NCBI GenBank assembly: GCA_963731585.1
Contig: CAVSWC010000004.1
Location: 37,270 to 101,269, forward strand
Source: CANKHA01 sp963731585
Lineage (GTDB): Bacteria > Pseudomonadota > Alphaproteobacteria > Rhizobiales > Xanthobacteraceae
DNA length: 64,000 bases
Direction of reading: 5' to 3'
This document shows, piece by piece, positions 34,415 to 44,221 of the stretch (the stretch's first letter is position 1; each line of letters opens with the position of its first letter). The position numbers and the translations under genes are program-made. Below the pieces are notes generated by a model. It ran no database searches, was not told the origin of the DNA, and saw only the letters and a list, made by a program, of their open reading frames with translations.

Positions 34415-34798
34415 TCAGTGCTTATTGGATGAGCCGCCTTCGGAGCCCATCCTCTTGGCGCTTTGGCCCAGTTCCTCGGCCTGGCGGGCGAGCACATCCA
34501 TCTGCTTGCGGACATAATCGGCATGCAGTTGCACCACCTCGCTGATGTCCTTCGCGGCGACCAGTTTCTGGGCGAGATCGAAGGAATTGGCGACATTCTG
34601 CTCGGCGAATGACATGGCTTTATGCGCCACATCCGTTGCGCCGGTGCGCGCGGCTTTGGCCTTTTGCTCAAAACCAGCGGTCGCCTGCTCTGCCGCGCTT
34701 ACAAAACCGTCAAAGGCCTTGCGCGCCTGCTCCACGCTCTTTTCCGCGATCGCCCGCATCTCTGGTGGGACCGTGAAATCGAAGGGCTGTTTGGCCAT
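34415..34798 (-). CDS. Phasin family protein, shorter paralogue
   Basis: This 127-residue helical protein starts MAKQPFDFTVPPEMRAIAEK, then SVEQARKAFDGFVSAAEQAT, SFAEQNVANSFDLAQKLVAA and HADYVRKQMDVLARQAEELG, the same architecture as its neighbour but only distantly similar in sequence. The ATG at 34798 has GGAGG upstream; a longer frame from 34891 is unlikely. It is one of two adjacent phasin genes on the minus strand. The gaps 34231-34414 and 34799-35029 show no further genes. Confidence 0.88.
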   Translation of the reverse strand: MAKQPFDFTVPPEMRAIAEKSVEQARKAFDGFVSAAEQATAGFEQKAKAARTGATDVAHKAMSFAEQNVANSFDLAQKLVAAKDISEVVQLHADYVRKQMDVLARQAEELGQSAKRMGSEGGSSNKH

Positions 34799-35029
34799 GG
34801 CCGCCTCCTCTGGCTGACTGCTGTCATACAGCGTGATGGTTAACATGCAGCGGAAAGTTGTGCCCAACTTTTGTTTCCGCTTTCGGGCCAAGGGAAAAAT
34901 GCCTCTCTGGATTAGGGTTATCCTCGCTTAGCCGGGACTAAGGGCGCTCCGTCATGGACGGCACGGGGTGCCCGGTTTAAGAAATATTTAAGCCTGTTCG
35001 GGCGCCCGATCACCTCGGTACGAGCATTC

Positions 35030-38000
35030 ATGAGCCATTTTGCGACCCAGTTGGGCTATTTCCGCGATTCCCGGATCTCAGCCCATGCTGTCGCGGCAGC
35101 GCCGGCGTGGCTCTGGTCGGTGGATGGAACGCACATCCTGTGGGCCAACGCAGTAGGCGCTGCGATCTTCGACGCCGAGGCTCCCGCAGCGCTCGCCGGC
35201 CGTCGTTTCAACGCCGATGATTCCGCCGCGCAACAGATCGCCCGCATTGCCGCCGCCTTGCCGGCCGACGGCATCCCGCGGCTTGAACGCCTGACCAATT
35301 TCGGAGCGGAAGCCTCGCGCAGCCTCACCTGCGGCTGTTCGCGCATTGCGCTGCCGGACGGCACCGCCGCCATTCTTGTCGTGGCGGCAGAAACCGCCGG
35401 GCCTTCGCTGCCGCTGGAAGAGCGCGTGCGGCGCCTCGTCACCGGGCTCGATGCGCCGGTCGCGGTATTCGCCGCCGACGGCAGGCTGTTTCATGCCGCT
35501 CAGGCCGCGGCAGCACAGCTGCCTGCCGCGGCGACTTTCGAAATGCTTGGTGTCGATGCGTTGGCAACCCATGCCTTGCGCGCAGGCTATGCCTCCGGCG
35601 CCAGCAAAATCGGCGCGCTCTCCTTCGACCGCATCGGCGACGACGCCGCGACCTTCGTAATCGTGACGCTTCCCGCGCTGCCTACAGCGGCACAGCCCGT
35701 GCCAGTTCCAACACCGACGATGTCTGCGCCGCCGCCGGCCGAAGCCGACGTGTTCGCGTCCGAGCCGCCGTGGATGAGGAGGCGTCCGGCGACGGCGCCG
35801 CAACGGGCATCGCGACGCCGGTGCCGCCGCCCGCGGCCGTGCCCGCGGATTCCGCGATTCCCGAACGCCGGCAGCCGCTACGCTTCGTCTGGCAGATGGA
35901 TACCGAGGGGCATTTCACCATCGACTCGGACGACTTTATTCGTCTCGCCGGCCAGCGTACGGCGGAAGCACTCGGCCAGCCGTGGAGCGAGATCGCCCGC
36001 CGCCTCGGCATCGATCCGAACGACCAGATCACACAGGCGGTCGCCTCGCGCGATACCTGGAGCGGCATCACCATCGACTGGCCGGTCGACGGCGCCGATG
36101 AACGGCTGGCGGTCGAACTTTCCGGCCTGCCGGTCTTCGACCGTGAACGCCATTTCGGCGGCTACCGCGGCTTCGGCGTCTGCCGCGACGCGCGGCGGAT
36201 TTCGCTCGCCGCCTCGCTGCGACAGCCGCCGGCCGGGCCGCAAGAGCCGTCCGCTGAAAGCCGCTCTGCTGAAAAGCCGGCCGAAGAACGTCCGGTGCTC
36301 ACCATCGTGCCGCAGGCGGAGAATGTCGTCCCGTTCCGCTCCACCAACGATAAGCCGCCGAGTCTGAGCCCCGGCGAGCGCAGCGCCTTCCATGAACTCG
36401 CCAAGGAGCTCACCACCCGCCTGCAGCAGAACAATGGAGCACCGGAAGCGCCATTGGAAAACGACAATTTCGAAGAGGAGCGCGGCGTTCGAGGCGCCGG
36501 TGCCCGACGACGAGGGCCGCAGCGCCGCTAAAGCCGGCGTGATGGGTTTCATTCCGGCGCGCGAAACGGCAGAACCGCAGCGATCGCCGGCCGGCGATTT
36601 TTCCGAAGGTTTTCGCGACGACCGCACCATTCTCGACCGTTTGCCGACCGGCGTGCTGGTCTATCGCCTCGACATGCCGCTCTACGGCAACCCCGCTTTC
36701 CTGGAATGGAGCGGCTATGAATCGGTCAGCGCCCTCACCGCTGCCGGCGGGCTCGATGTGCTGTTCGTTGAGCTGGGTGATAAGTCCGCTGACGCCGACT
36801 TTAGCGGACGGTCGCTGCGCATCACCAGCAATCGCGGCAGGCGGCAGCCCGCGGAAGGGCGGCTGTTCAACGCGCCGTGGGAGGGCGAAACCGCCCATGT
36901 GCTGATGCTGCTGCCGGCGGCTCCCGTTGCCGCAGCCGCGAAAAGCGCCGCGTCCCCCGACGCCGCGCTGCACGCCGCCGAGGTAGAGGCGCGCGAGCTC
37001 AAAGCCATTCTGGATACCGCGAGCGACGGCGTGCTGGTGGTCAATGCCGATGGCCGCGTCGTTACCGCGAATGCGGGCGCCGCGGCGTTGTTCGGCCGTG
37101 ATGCTTCCGCGCTTGCCGCCGGCAACATCGACGATCTGATCGCGCCGGAAAGCCAACGCGCCGCACTCGAATATCTGGCCGAGATGAAGCGCGACGGCGC
37201 GGCGCCGAAGAAGGGCTGCGAGGTGATCGGCCGCAGGCACGAAGGCAGCCTGCTGCCGCTGTTCATGACGTTCGGCAAATTGGGCGATGCCAAGCGCTTC
37301 TGTGCGGTGTTCCGCGACCTGACGTCGTGGAAGAAGACGGAAATGGAATTGGTCACTGCGCGCCGGCAGGCCGAAAAGGCATCCTCCGCCAAATCCGAAT
37401 TCCTCGCCAAGGTCAGCCACGAGATCCGCACGCCGCTCAATTCCATCATCGGCTTTTCCGAGGTGATGATGGACGAGCGTTTCGGCCCGATCGGCAACGA
37501 GCGTTACAAGCAATACCTTAAGGACATCCACCAGTCGGGCGGCCATCTGGTGTCGCTGCTCAATGATCTGCTAGACCTGTCGAAGATCGAAGCCGGCAGG
37601 CTCGATCTTTCCTTTGGCCGCGTCAGCCTGAACGAACTGACGCAGCAATGCGTGTCGCTGATGCAGCCGCAGGCCAACCAGGAGCGCGTCATCATCCGCA
37701 CTTCGCTGCCGAACGTGCTGCCCTCGATCATGGCGGATGCGCGCTCCGTGCGGCAGATCGTGATCAATCTGCTTTCCAACTCGATCAAGTTCACGGGCGC
37801 GGGCGGACAGGTGATCGTCTCCACCACCCATACCGACGACGGCGAAGTGGTGCTGCGGGTGCGCGACACCGGCCACGGCATGACCGAAAAAGAAATCCAG
37901 ATGGCGCTGGAGCCGTTCCGACAGCTCGCCACCTCGTCGCGCTGGGGTTCGGGCGGAACGGGATTGGGTCTGCCTCTGACCAAGGCTCTGGCGGAAGCCA

Positions 38001-38089
38001 ACCGCGCTCATTTCTCCATCAAGAGTGCGGTGAATGCCGGCACGCTGGTGGAAATCTCCTTCCCGGCCGGGCGCGTGCTGGTAGCTTGA
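35030..38089 (+). CDS. PdhS/PleC-like multi-PAS sensor histidine kinase (two frameshifts)
   Basis: This product of about 1018 residues contains an N-terminal sensory region, a proline/alanine-rich linker, a PAS domain (LKAILDTASDGVLVVNADGR) and a kinase core: H box FLAKVSHEIRTPLNSIIGFS with phosphoacceptor His, then ERFGPIGNERYKQYLKDIHQ, N box SVRQIVINLLSNSIKFT, G1 VRDTGHGMTE and G2 GGTGLGLPLTKAL. The dimerisation region closely resembles the PdhS/PleC/DivJ group, which controls the cell-cycle regulator DivK in Rhizobiales. The frame breaks near 35768 (not resolved) and 36477 (one extra G). It has no predicted membrane segment, like Brucella PdhS. Target assignment is inference. Confidence 0.88.
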
Positions 38090-38140
38090 CCCTTCGCCGC
38101 GTTCCGTTTCGCGTTGCCGGAACAAAGGTGACGCGAATGA

Positions 38141-38157
38141 TTTGGAGCAGTTCCAAT
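38141..38157. promoter_or_regulatory. Possible Irr (ICE) box 1 upstream of fbpA
   Basis: TTTGGAGCAGTTCCAAT is a near-palindrome (TTGGA/TTCCAA) resembling the Irr iron-control element. It sits 13 bases upstream of the clearer box 2. Confidence 0.4.
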
Positions 38158-38169
38158 CAGGGCGCTCCC

Positions 38170-38182
38170 TAGAATTGTTCTA
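38170..38182. promoter_or_regulatory. Irr (ICE)-type box 2 upstream of fbpA
   Basis: TAGAATTGTTCTA is a perfect palindrome around a three-base centre and fits the Irr motif TTAGAA-N3-TTCTAA of Rhizobiales. It lies about 90 bases before the fbpA start, which agrees with heme/iron control of the ferric-iron importer. Confidence 0.6.
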
Positions 38183-38271
38183 AGCTATTGATCTGGAAGA
38201 ATAAATTACTTGACCAAACGCTCAATGGTCCGCATTCGTTCATCCACATTCCTGGAATGAACGAGGACCTG

Positions 38272-39295
38272 ATGAACATTCTCCGCACCAAGCTGCTGGC
38301 CGGGGCCACCCTTGCGATGCTGGCGGCAGCGACCACCCCTACTTACGCCAACGAGGTCAACGTCTATACTTATCGAGAGGCACAGCTGATCCAGCCGCTG
38401 CTGGACGCCTTCACTAAGGACACCGGCATCAAGACCAATGTCGTCGCCGCAAGCTCCGGCCTGGAACAGCGCATCAAGGCCGAGGGCGCCAACAGCCCGG
38501 CTGACGTATTGCTGACCGTCGACATCGGCCGTCTGCAGGAAGCGGTTGACCTCGGAATTACCCAGCCGGTGAAATCCGCCGTGCTCGAAAAGGCGATCCC
38601 TGCGCAATACCGCGATCCGAACGGACACTGGTTCGGCATCTCGATGCGCGCGCGCGTGGTCTATGCCTCCAAGGAGCGCGTGAAGCAGGACGCCATCACT
38701 TATGAAGAATTGGCCGACCCGAAATGGAAGGGCAGGATCTGCATCCGCTCCGGCCAGCACATCTATAACAATGCGTTGTTTGCGGCTTACATCGCCAAGC
38801 ACGGCGAGGCCAAGGCGGAAAAATGGCTAAGTGGATTGAAGGCCAATCTGGCGCAGAAGCCGTCCGGCGGGGACCGCGAAACCGCGCGCGACGTCGCGGC
38901 CGGCAAATGCGACATCGGCGTCGGCAACACCTATTACTGGGCGCTGATGAACGACAAGGAAACGGATAAAAGACCCTGGGCCGACGCGACGCGCGTCATC
39001 CTGCCGACCTTCCAGGGCGGCGGTACCCATGTTAACTTGTCCGGAGTCGTTCTGGCCAAGAACGCACCCAATAAGGCCAATGCGATCAAGTTGATGGAAT
39101 GGCTGGTCAGCGATAAGGCGCAGCATCTCTATGCCGACGTCAATTACGAATATCCGGTGCTGCAACGGCATTGCCATCAACAAAACAATCTCCGGTTACG
39201 GCAACCTCAAGCCCGACTCCATGCCTATCTCCAAGATCGCAGAGAATAAGAAAGCCGCTGCGACTCTGGTCGATAAGGTCGGCTTCGACAATTGA
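38272..39295 (+). CDS. fbpA: Ferric-iron ABC transporter, periplasmic binding protein (one frameshift)
   Basis: This FbpA/FutA-type receptor of about 340 residues binds Fe(III) in the periplasm. A signal peptide (LLAGATLAMLAAATTPTYA) precedes NEVNVYTYREAQLIQPLLDA. Iron-binding tyrosines are expected in YTYR and in the GNTYYWALMND pair, which is conserved in the family. One extra C at about 39163 breaks the end; corrected, it continues NGIAINKTISGYGNLKPDSM to a stop at 39293-39295. ATG 38272 is favoured by the signal peptide and GAGG upstream. It is first in an operon with fbpB. Confidence 0.92.
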
Positions 39296-40998
39296 CGATC
39301 TTGCCCGGCCCTTCGCTTGACGGCCCCGCCCCGCGCGGGGCCGTTCGTCTGTGGCCGGCACAGAAGCTCACCGCCCTCGCCGTCGTATTGGCCATCGCCG
39401 GGCTGGTTGCCGCACCGCTTATCAGCCTCATCAGAATCGCACTGATCGGCGACGCGGAGATTGCCGGCCATCTGGTGGCTTATGTGCTGCCGGTGGCGCT
39501 GACGCAAACGGCGCTGTTGCTGACCGGTGTGGCCGTGATCAGCTCGCTGCTCGGCGCCGGCACGGCATGGATCGTGACCACGTTCCAGTTCCCCGGCCGT
39601 AATACGCTGCTTTGGCTGTTGCCGCTGCCGCTGGCGATTCCGACTTACATCGGCGCCTACATCTATGCCGACATTCTCGACACCGCGGGTCCGGTGCAGA
39701 GCGCGCTGCGTGCGATCTTCGGCTGGCAGTCGCCCGCCGACTACTGGTTTCCGCCCATCCGCTCGGTCGGCGGCGCCATCTTCATCATGGGCATCGTGCT
39801 CTATCCCTACACCTACCTTGCCGCGCGCGCGATGTTTCAAACCCAGCACCGCGCCTTCGTGGACGCCGCGCGCACGCTGGGAGCAAGGCCATGGGCGGTG
39901 GCGCGGCAGATCACGGTGCCGCTGGCGCGACCGGCGCTAGCGGTCGGGATCGCGCTCACTTTACTGGAGACGCTGAACGATATCGGCGCCAGCGAATATC
40001 TCGGCGTGCAGACGCTGACGCTTACCGTATTCACCACCTGGCTCAACCGCGGCAGCCTGCCGGGAGCGGCGCAGATCTCGCTGATCATGCTTGCGGCGGT
40101 GGCCGCGCTGATCGCGCTCGAACGCTACGGCCGCCGGGGTCAGGCCTATATCACGCCGGTGCACGGCCGCGGGCCGGCGCCGCGCATTGCGCTGCGCGGC
40201 CGCGGCGCCCGGCTCGCGGTCTTCCTCTGCTGCATTCCGGTCGCGCTCGGTTTTGTCATTCCAGCGGTCTTCCTGCTGCGCCAGGTAGTCATGCGCGGAC
40301 TGCTGGTGGGATTCGATCCGGCGCTCTTTCGCCACACCCTCACGACCGTGGCGCTCGCGGCAACCGCGACAGTTGCGGTGATTGTGCTAGGCTTGGCGGC
40401 GACGGTGGCGCTCCGGCTGGTGCGGCATCCCGCCATCGCCGGCTGCATCAACTTCGCCGCGATCGGCTATGCCGTGCCCGGCACGGTGCTGGCGCTCGGA
40501 TTGCTGGCGCCGCTGGTCGGCGTCGATGAGATCATCAACTGGTTCACGGCTACCTTTGCCGGAAAGACCGTCGGCCTGGTGGTGGCCGGCTCCGGCATGG
40601 CGGTGGTGACGGCTTACACCATACGCTTTCTCGCGATCGCCATCGGCTTCCTGCAGGCCGGCTATGCACGCATCTCGACCGATTTCGACGATATGGCCCG
40701 CATCCTCGGCGCGCGGCCGGTAGCGCTGGTGCGGACCATCCACCTGCCGCTGGTGCGCCCGGCGATCTGGGGAGCCGCGCTGCTGGTGTTCATCGACTGC
40801 CTGAAAGAGCTGCCAGCGACTCTGCTGCTGCGCCCCATGAATGTGGAGACGCTTTCGACCTATATCTACCAATACGCGACCCGCGGAAATTTCGAGGAAG
40901 GCGCGCTGGCCGCCCTGATGATCGTCGCGGTCGGCATCCTGCCGATCATCCGCATCGTCCGCTATGCCGACTTCGCGCAGGTGCCCCGCGACCGTTGA
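39292..40998 (+). CDS. fbpB: Ferric-iron ABC transporter permease
   Basis: This 568-residue inner-membrane protein is a double permease, two fused BPD-type domains with about twelve hydrophobic segments. Each half has the EAA-loop that contacts the ATPase: DAARTLGARPWAVARQITVP (about residues 196-215) and DDMARILGARPVALVRTIHL (about 467-486). The start is TTG at 39292, overlapping the fbpA stop, so the two are translationally coupled. The ATPase (FbpC) is not encoded here and must come from elsewhere. Irr boxes upstream of fbpA probably control both. Confidence 0.92.
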   Translation: MTILPGPSLDGPAPRGAVRLWPAQKLTALAVVLAIAGLVAAPLISLIRIALIGDAEIAGHLVAYVLPVALTQTALLLTGVAVISSLLGAGTAWIVTTFQFPGRNTLLWLLPLPLAIPTYIGAYIYADILDTAGPVQSALRAIFGWQSPADYWFPPIRSVGGAIFIMGIVLYPYTYLAARAMFQTQHRAFVDAARTLGARPWAVARQITVPLARPALAVGIALTLLETLNDIGASEYLGVQTLTLTVFTTWLNRGSLPGAAQISLIMLAAVAALIALERYGRRGQAYITPVHGRGPAPRIALRGRGARLAVFLCCIPVALGFVIPAVFLLRQVVMRGLLVGFDPALFRHTLTTVALAATATVAVIVLGLAATVALRLVRHPAIAGCINFAAIGYAVPGTVLALGLLAPLVGVDEIINWFTATFAGKTVGLVVAGSGMAVVTAYTIRFLAIAIGFLQAGYARISTDFDDMARILGARPVALVRTIHLPLVRPAIWGAALLVFIDCLKELPATLLLRPMNVETLSTYIYQYATRGNFEEGALAALMIVAVGILPIIRIVRYADFAQVPRDR

Positions 40999-41069
40999 CG
41001 TTAACCGTCGCGGTTGGCCCTTTTGCCGCTGCCGCGGAGGCCACGAAAGGGTCATGAAGCTGCTGCAGG

Positions 41070-41099
41070 TTGCGGGCCTGCGACCCGCAAAGCTATAAT
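41070..41099 (+). promoter_or_regulatory. Sigma-70-type promoter for the AsmA-like gene
   Basis: TTGCGG at 41070-41075 and a perfect TATAAT at 41094-41099 are 18 bases apart, and the gene starts 30 bases downstream. The AT-rich -10 stands out in this GC-rich sequence. Confidence 0.55.
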
Positions 41100-41128
41100 C
41101 GCGGGGGGTTTACCAAATACATGCCGGA

Positions 41129-43057
41129 ATGCATCTCGTGACCGCGGCCAGTGGCTTCAAACGCCTTGGGTTAGCTCTTGCAGCGGTGCTCTTCCTCAGC
41201 GCCGGGTTGCTCATCGTTTTGTCGTTGTTGATCTCCCCCGAGACCGCGCGCGAGGCGGTGAAGGCGGAAATCCGCGCCGTGGCGGGGCTCGATCCGGTAC
41301 TGCGCGGACCGGTGTCGGTATCGCTCTTCCCCTTCGGCACGGTAAGCTTCGACGAGGTTACTGTCGGCGAGGACCAGGCCGGCAACAAGGCGCTGACCGC
41401 CGAGCGCCTGACAGCGCGGCTGCGTTTCTTCCCGCTGCTCGCCGGACAGATCCAGGTTTCCGACCTTACGCTGGTACGGCCCACCGTGACCGTTCTGCTG
41501 GAGCCGGGCGGCAAGTCGAACTGGACGCCGTTGGCCGCTGCACTAAGCGCGGCGCTTCGCCCGAGCGCGGAACGCACCGCCTCCTTCTCCGAGATCCGCA
41601 TCGACAACGGCACGGTGGTGATCCGCGATGACGCGCGCGCGGTGTCTGAGACCATCGCCAATATCGAAGGCTCGCTTGCCTGGCCTTCCATGTTCCGCAG
41701 CTTCGCCGCCACTGGCCGATTCGACTGGCGCGGCGAGCAGGTCGACGCCAGCTTAAGCGTCAGCGATTTCGTGGCCGCGCTCGACGGCAATCCGTCGGGT
41801 ATCAAGCTGCGGCTGGCAGGCACTCCGCTAAAGCTTGTCTTCGACGGCAAGGTCAGCAGCCGCCCCACGCTGAAGATCGAAGGCACGGTCGCCGCGGATT
41901 CCACCTCGCTGCGCGACGCCGTGCGCTGGGCTGGACGCAAGCAGCTCCCGAGCGGCGGCTTCGGCCGGTTCTCGCTGAAGGCAAAAACCAATTTGGTCGG
42001 GAGCAGCATCGCGCTTTCCTCCGTCGACATCGAGCTGGACGGCAACGCGGCGGAAGGCGTGCTCACCTTCGCATCCGACGGGCGCCAAACCGTGCAAGGC
42101 ACGCTCGCTGCTGAGGCCATCGACCTCACGCCTTATGTCTCAGCGGTGCGCCTGCTCGCCGGCGACGAGCGCGAATGGGACGCGATGCCGATCACGCTCG
42201 ACAGCCTCGCCGGTGTCGACCTCGATCTCCGGCTGTCGGCGGCGCAGGTCAAGCTCTCGGGAACCAAGCTTGGACGCACGGCGATTGCCGCCAATCTGCG
42301 CGGCGGACAACTCACGGTAACGGTGGGCGAGTCGCAGTCTTTCGGCGGCGTCGTCAAGGGTTCCTTCGATCTCGCAAAATCGCAGACCGGCGCCGACGTC
42401 AAAGCCCAATTGCAGTTCACCAATGTCGATCTGCAGAGCTGCCTCGGCGCGTTGTTCGGCATGCAGCGGCTCGAAGGCAAGGGCAATCTCGCTTTCAACA
42501 TCGAGGGCTCCGGCAGCAGCGTTATGGCGGTCACCCAGACGCTCAGCGGCTCCGCCACGCTCGTCGGCCAAAAGGGCGCGGTCGCCGGGGTAAACGTGGA
42601 GCAATTGCTTCGCCGGCTGGAGCGCCGGCCGCTTTCGGGCGGCGGCGACTATCGCAGCGGGCGCACACCTTATGACAAGCTCACAATTGCCTTGAGCATC
42701 GCGCAGGGAACCATCAGCGCCGACGAGGTGCGGATTGACAGCCCGGCAGTGCGGCTGGTTCTGGCGGGCAAGGCCTCGGTTCCGGCGCGTGACCTCGATT
42801 TCACCGGCACCGCGAGCCTGGTTTCCGCCGCTTCGGAAGGATCCAGCTTCGAGCTGCCTTTCATGTTGCGCGGCGCCTGGGACGAACCGCTGATGCTGCT
42901 CGATACCCAGAGTCTGATCCGCCGGGCGCCCGCGGCCGCCCCGCTGCTTGATGCGGTCCGCAACCGCGGTACGCGCGATGCGGTGCGCTCCGCTATCGAC
43001 AAGCTCGTCGGCAACAATCCGGCCGCCCCCGCGGCAGCCAGGACCGACGATAACTAA
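41129..43057 (+). CDS. AsmA-family envelope protein
   Basis: This 642-residue protein has an N-terminal membrane anchor (LGLALAAVLFLSAGLLIVLS) and a long repetitive beta-strand region typical of AsmA-like proteins, with FSEIRIDNGTVVIRDDARAV and the C-terminal AsmA_2 part GKGNLAFNIEGSGSSVMAVT, LSGSATLVGQKGAVAGVNVE and SADEVRIDSPAVRLVLAG. AsmA-like proteins are large periplasmic bridges thought to help move lipids between membranes. Shorter members like this one are less studied. A good promoter lies just upstream, and it seems a single-gene unit. Confidence 0.88.
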   Translation: MHLVTAASGFKRLGLALAAVLFLSAGLLIVLSLLISPETAREAVKAEIRAVAGLDPVLRGPVSVSLFPFGTVSFDEVTVGEDQAGNKALTAERLTARLRFFPLLAGQIQVSDLTLVRPTVTVLLEPGGKSNWTPLAAALSAALRPSAERTASFSEIRIDNGTVVIRDDARAVSETIANIEGSLAWPSMFRSFAATGRFDWRGEQVDASLSVSDFVAALDGNPSGIKLRLAGTPLKLVFDGKVSSRPTLKIEGTVAADSTSLRDAVRWAGRKQLPSGGFGRFSLKAKTNLVGSSIALSSVDIELDGNAAEGVLTFASDGRQTVQGTLAAEAIDLTPYVSAVRLLAGDEREWDAMPITLDSLAGVDLDLRLSAAQVKLSGTKLGRTAIAANLRGGQLTVTVGESQSFGGVVKGSFDLAKSQTGADVKAQLQFTNVDLQSCLGALFGMQRLEGKGNLAFNIEGSGSSVMAVTQTLSGSATLVGQKGAVAGVNVEQLLRRLERRPLSGGGDYRSGRTPYDKLTIALSIAQGTISADEVRIDSPAVRLVLAGKASVPARDLDFTGTASLVSAASEGSSFELPFMLRGAWDEPLMLLDTQSLIRRAPAAAPLLDAVRNRGTRDAVRSAIDKLVGNNPAAPAAARTDDN

Positions 43058-43146
43058 GCCACACGGCTTAGCGCTCGCCCGGGCAATCCATTATCATTCC
43101 ATGTGGACGAATCAGTCGTCGGCGAGACCGGCGGCGATGAGGCGCG

Positions 43147-43398
43147 ATGCACGCTTTCCTTTGGACGCTGGTCAAGGTCCTGGTCGCTTCACTGGTGGCG
43201 GGGGTTATCCTCAACCACTTCGGCATCACGCCGGATGAGCTGATCCGCTATTCCGGCATGACGCGCGAGCGGCTGGCGGAATTGGCGCGGCAGGGCATGG
43301 AATGGGCGTTGCCGAATGTGATGCTCGGCGCGCTGGTGATCGTGCCGGTGTGGTTCCTCATCTACCTGTTCCGTCCGCCCGGCCCCAGCAGGGAATAG
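43147..43398 (+). CDS. Small two-helix membrane protein (DUF6460-like)
   Basis: This 83-residue protein has two hydrophobic helices (LVKVLVASLVAGVILNHFGI and NVMLGALVIVPVWFLIYLF) joined by a charged loop with GMTRERLAELARQGMEW. It resembles small alphaproteobacterial inner-membrane proteins annotated DUF6460. No function is known to me. It converges with potI, 10 bases away. Confidence 0.75.
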   Translation: MHAFLWTLVKVLVASLVAGVILNHFGITPDELIRYSGMTRERLAELARQGMEWALPNVMLGALVIVPVWFLIYLFRPPGPSRE

Positions 43399-43408
43399 CG
43401 GCCCAACA

Positions 43409-44221
43409 CTACCCCGCGCCCGGCACGGGCATCGCCGTTTTCGCTTCCCGCAGCTTCGACAGCAGCGACGCCGCCACGACGGTGACGGCGACCACGGCGA
43501 TCATGATCGTGCAGATGGCATTGATCTGCGGCTTCACCCCGAGCCGCACCTCGGAATAGATGCGGATCGGCAGCGTGGTGGCCCCGGGTCCGGTGGTGAA
43601 GCTGGCGATTACCAGGTCGTCGAGCGAGAGCGTGAAGGCGAGCATCCAGCCGGCGGCTACGGCGGGCGCGATCAGCGGCAGAGTAACGGCAAGAAAGGTT
43701 TTCACCGGCGGCGCGCCAAGATCCATCGCCGCTTCCTCGAGACTGCGGTCGAAGCCGAGCAGCCGCGCCTGCACGATGATGGTGACGAAACCCATGGTCA
43801 AAGTGGTATGGGCGATCACGATGGTCCAGAAACCGCGGTCGATCGCCACGGCCACGAACAACAACAGCAGCGACAGACCGGTGATCACCTCCGGCAGGAT
43901 CAGCGGCGCGTAGATCATGGCCGAGAACAGAAGGCGCCCGCGGAAACGGCCCAGGCGCACCAGCGACAGCGCGGCCAGCGTGCCCAGCACCGTTGCCACG
44001 GTGGCCGAAAGCAGCGCGACCCGCAGGCTGGTCCAAGCCGCCTCCAGCATGGCCTGGTCCTGCAGCAATTCGGTATACCAGCGTGTCGACCAGCCAGCCC
44101 AAACCGTGACGAGGCGCGAGGCATTGAACGAATAGATCACCAGGATGGCGATGGGCAAATAGAGGAAGGCAAGCCCTAGCCCGATCGAGGCAATGTTGAA
44201 CCAGCTTGGTGCCTTGCGCAT
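43409..44221 (-). CDS. potI: Putrescine/spermidine-type ABC transporter permease (PotI-like)
   Basis: This 270-residue inner-membrane permease has six helices (ASIGLGLAFLYLPIAILVIY first) and the EAA loop SLEEAAMDLGAPPVKTFLAV. The segment LPEVITGLSLLLLFVA and the late VIASFTTGPGATTLPIRIYS are typical of PotC/PotI. The ATG at 44221 overlaps the potH stop. It is last in potG-potH-potI. The family imports putrescine or spermidine; the binding protein PotF is not next to it. Confidence 0.92.
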   Translation of the reverse strand: MRKAPSWFNIASIGLGLAFLYLPIAILVIYSFNASRLVTVWAGWSTRWYTELLQDQAMLEAAWTSLRVALLSATVATVLGTLAALSLVRLGRFRGRLLFSAMIYAPLILPEVITGLSLLLLFVAVAIDRGFWTIVIAHTTLTMGFVTIIVQARLLGFDRSLEEAAMDLGAPPVKTFLAVTLPLIAPAVAAGWMLAFTLSLDDLVIASFTTGPGATTLPIRIYSEVRLGVKPQINAICTIMIAVVAVTVVAASLLSKLREAKTAMPVPGAG

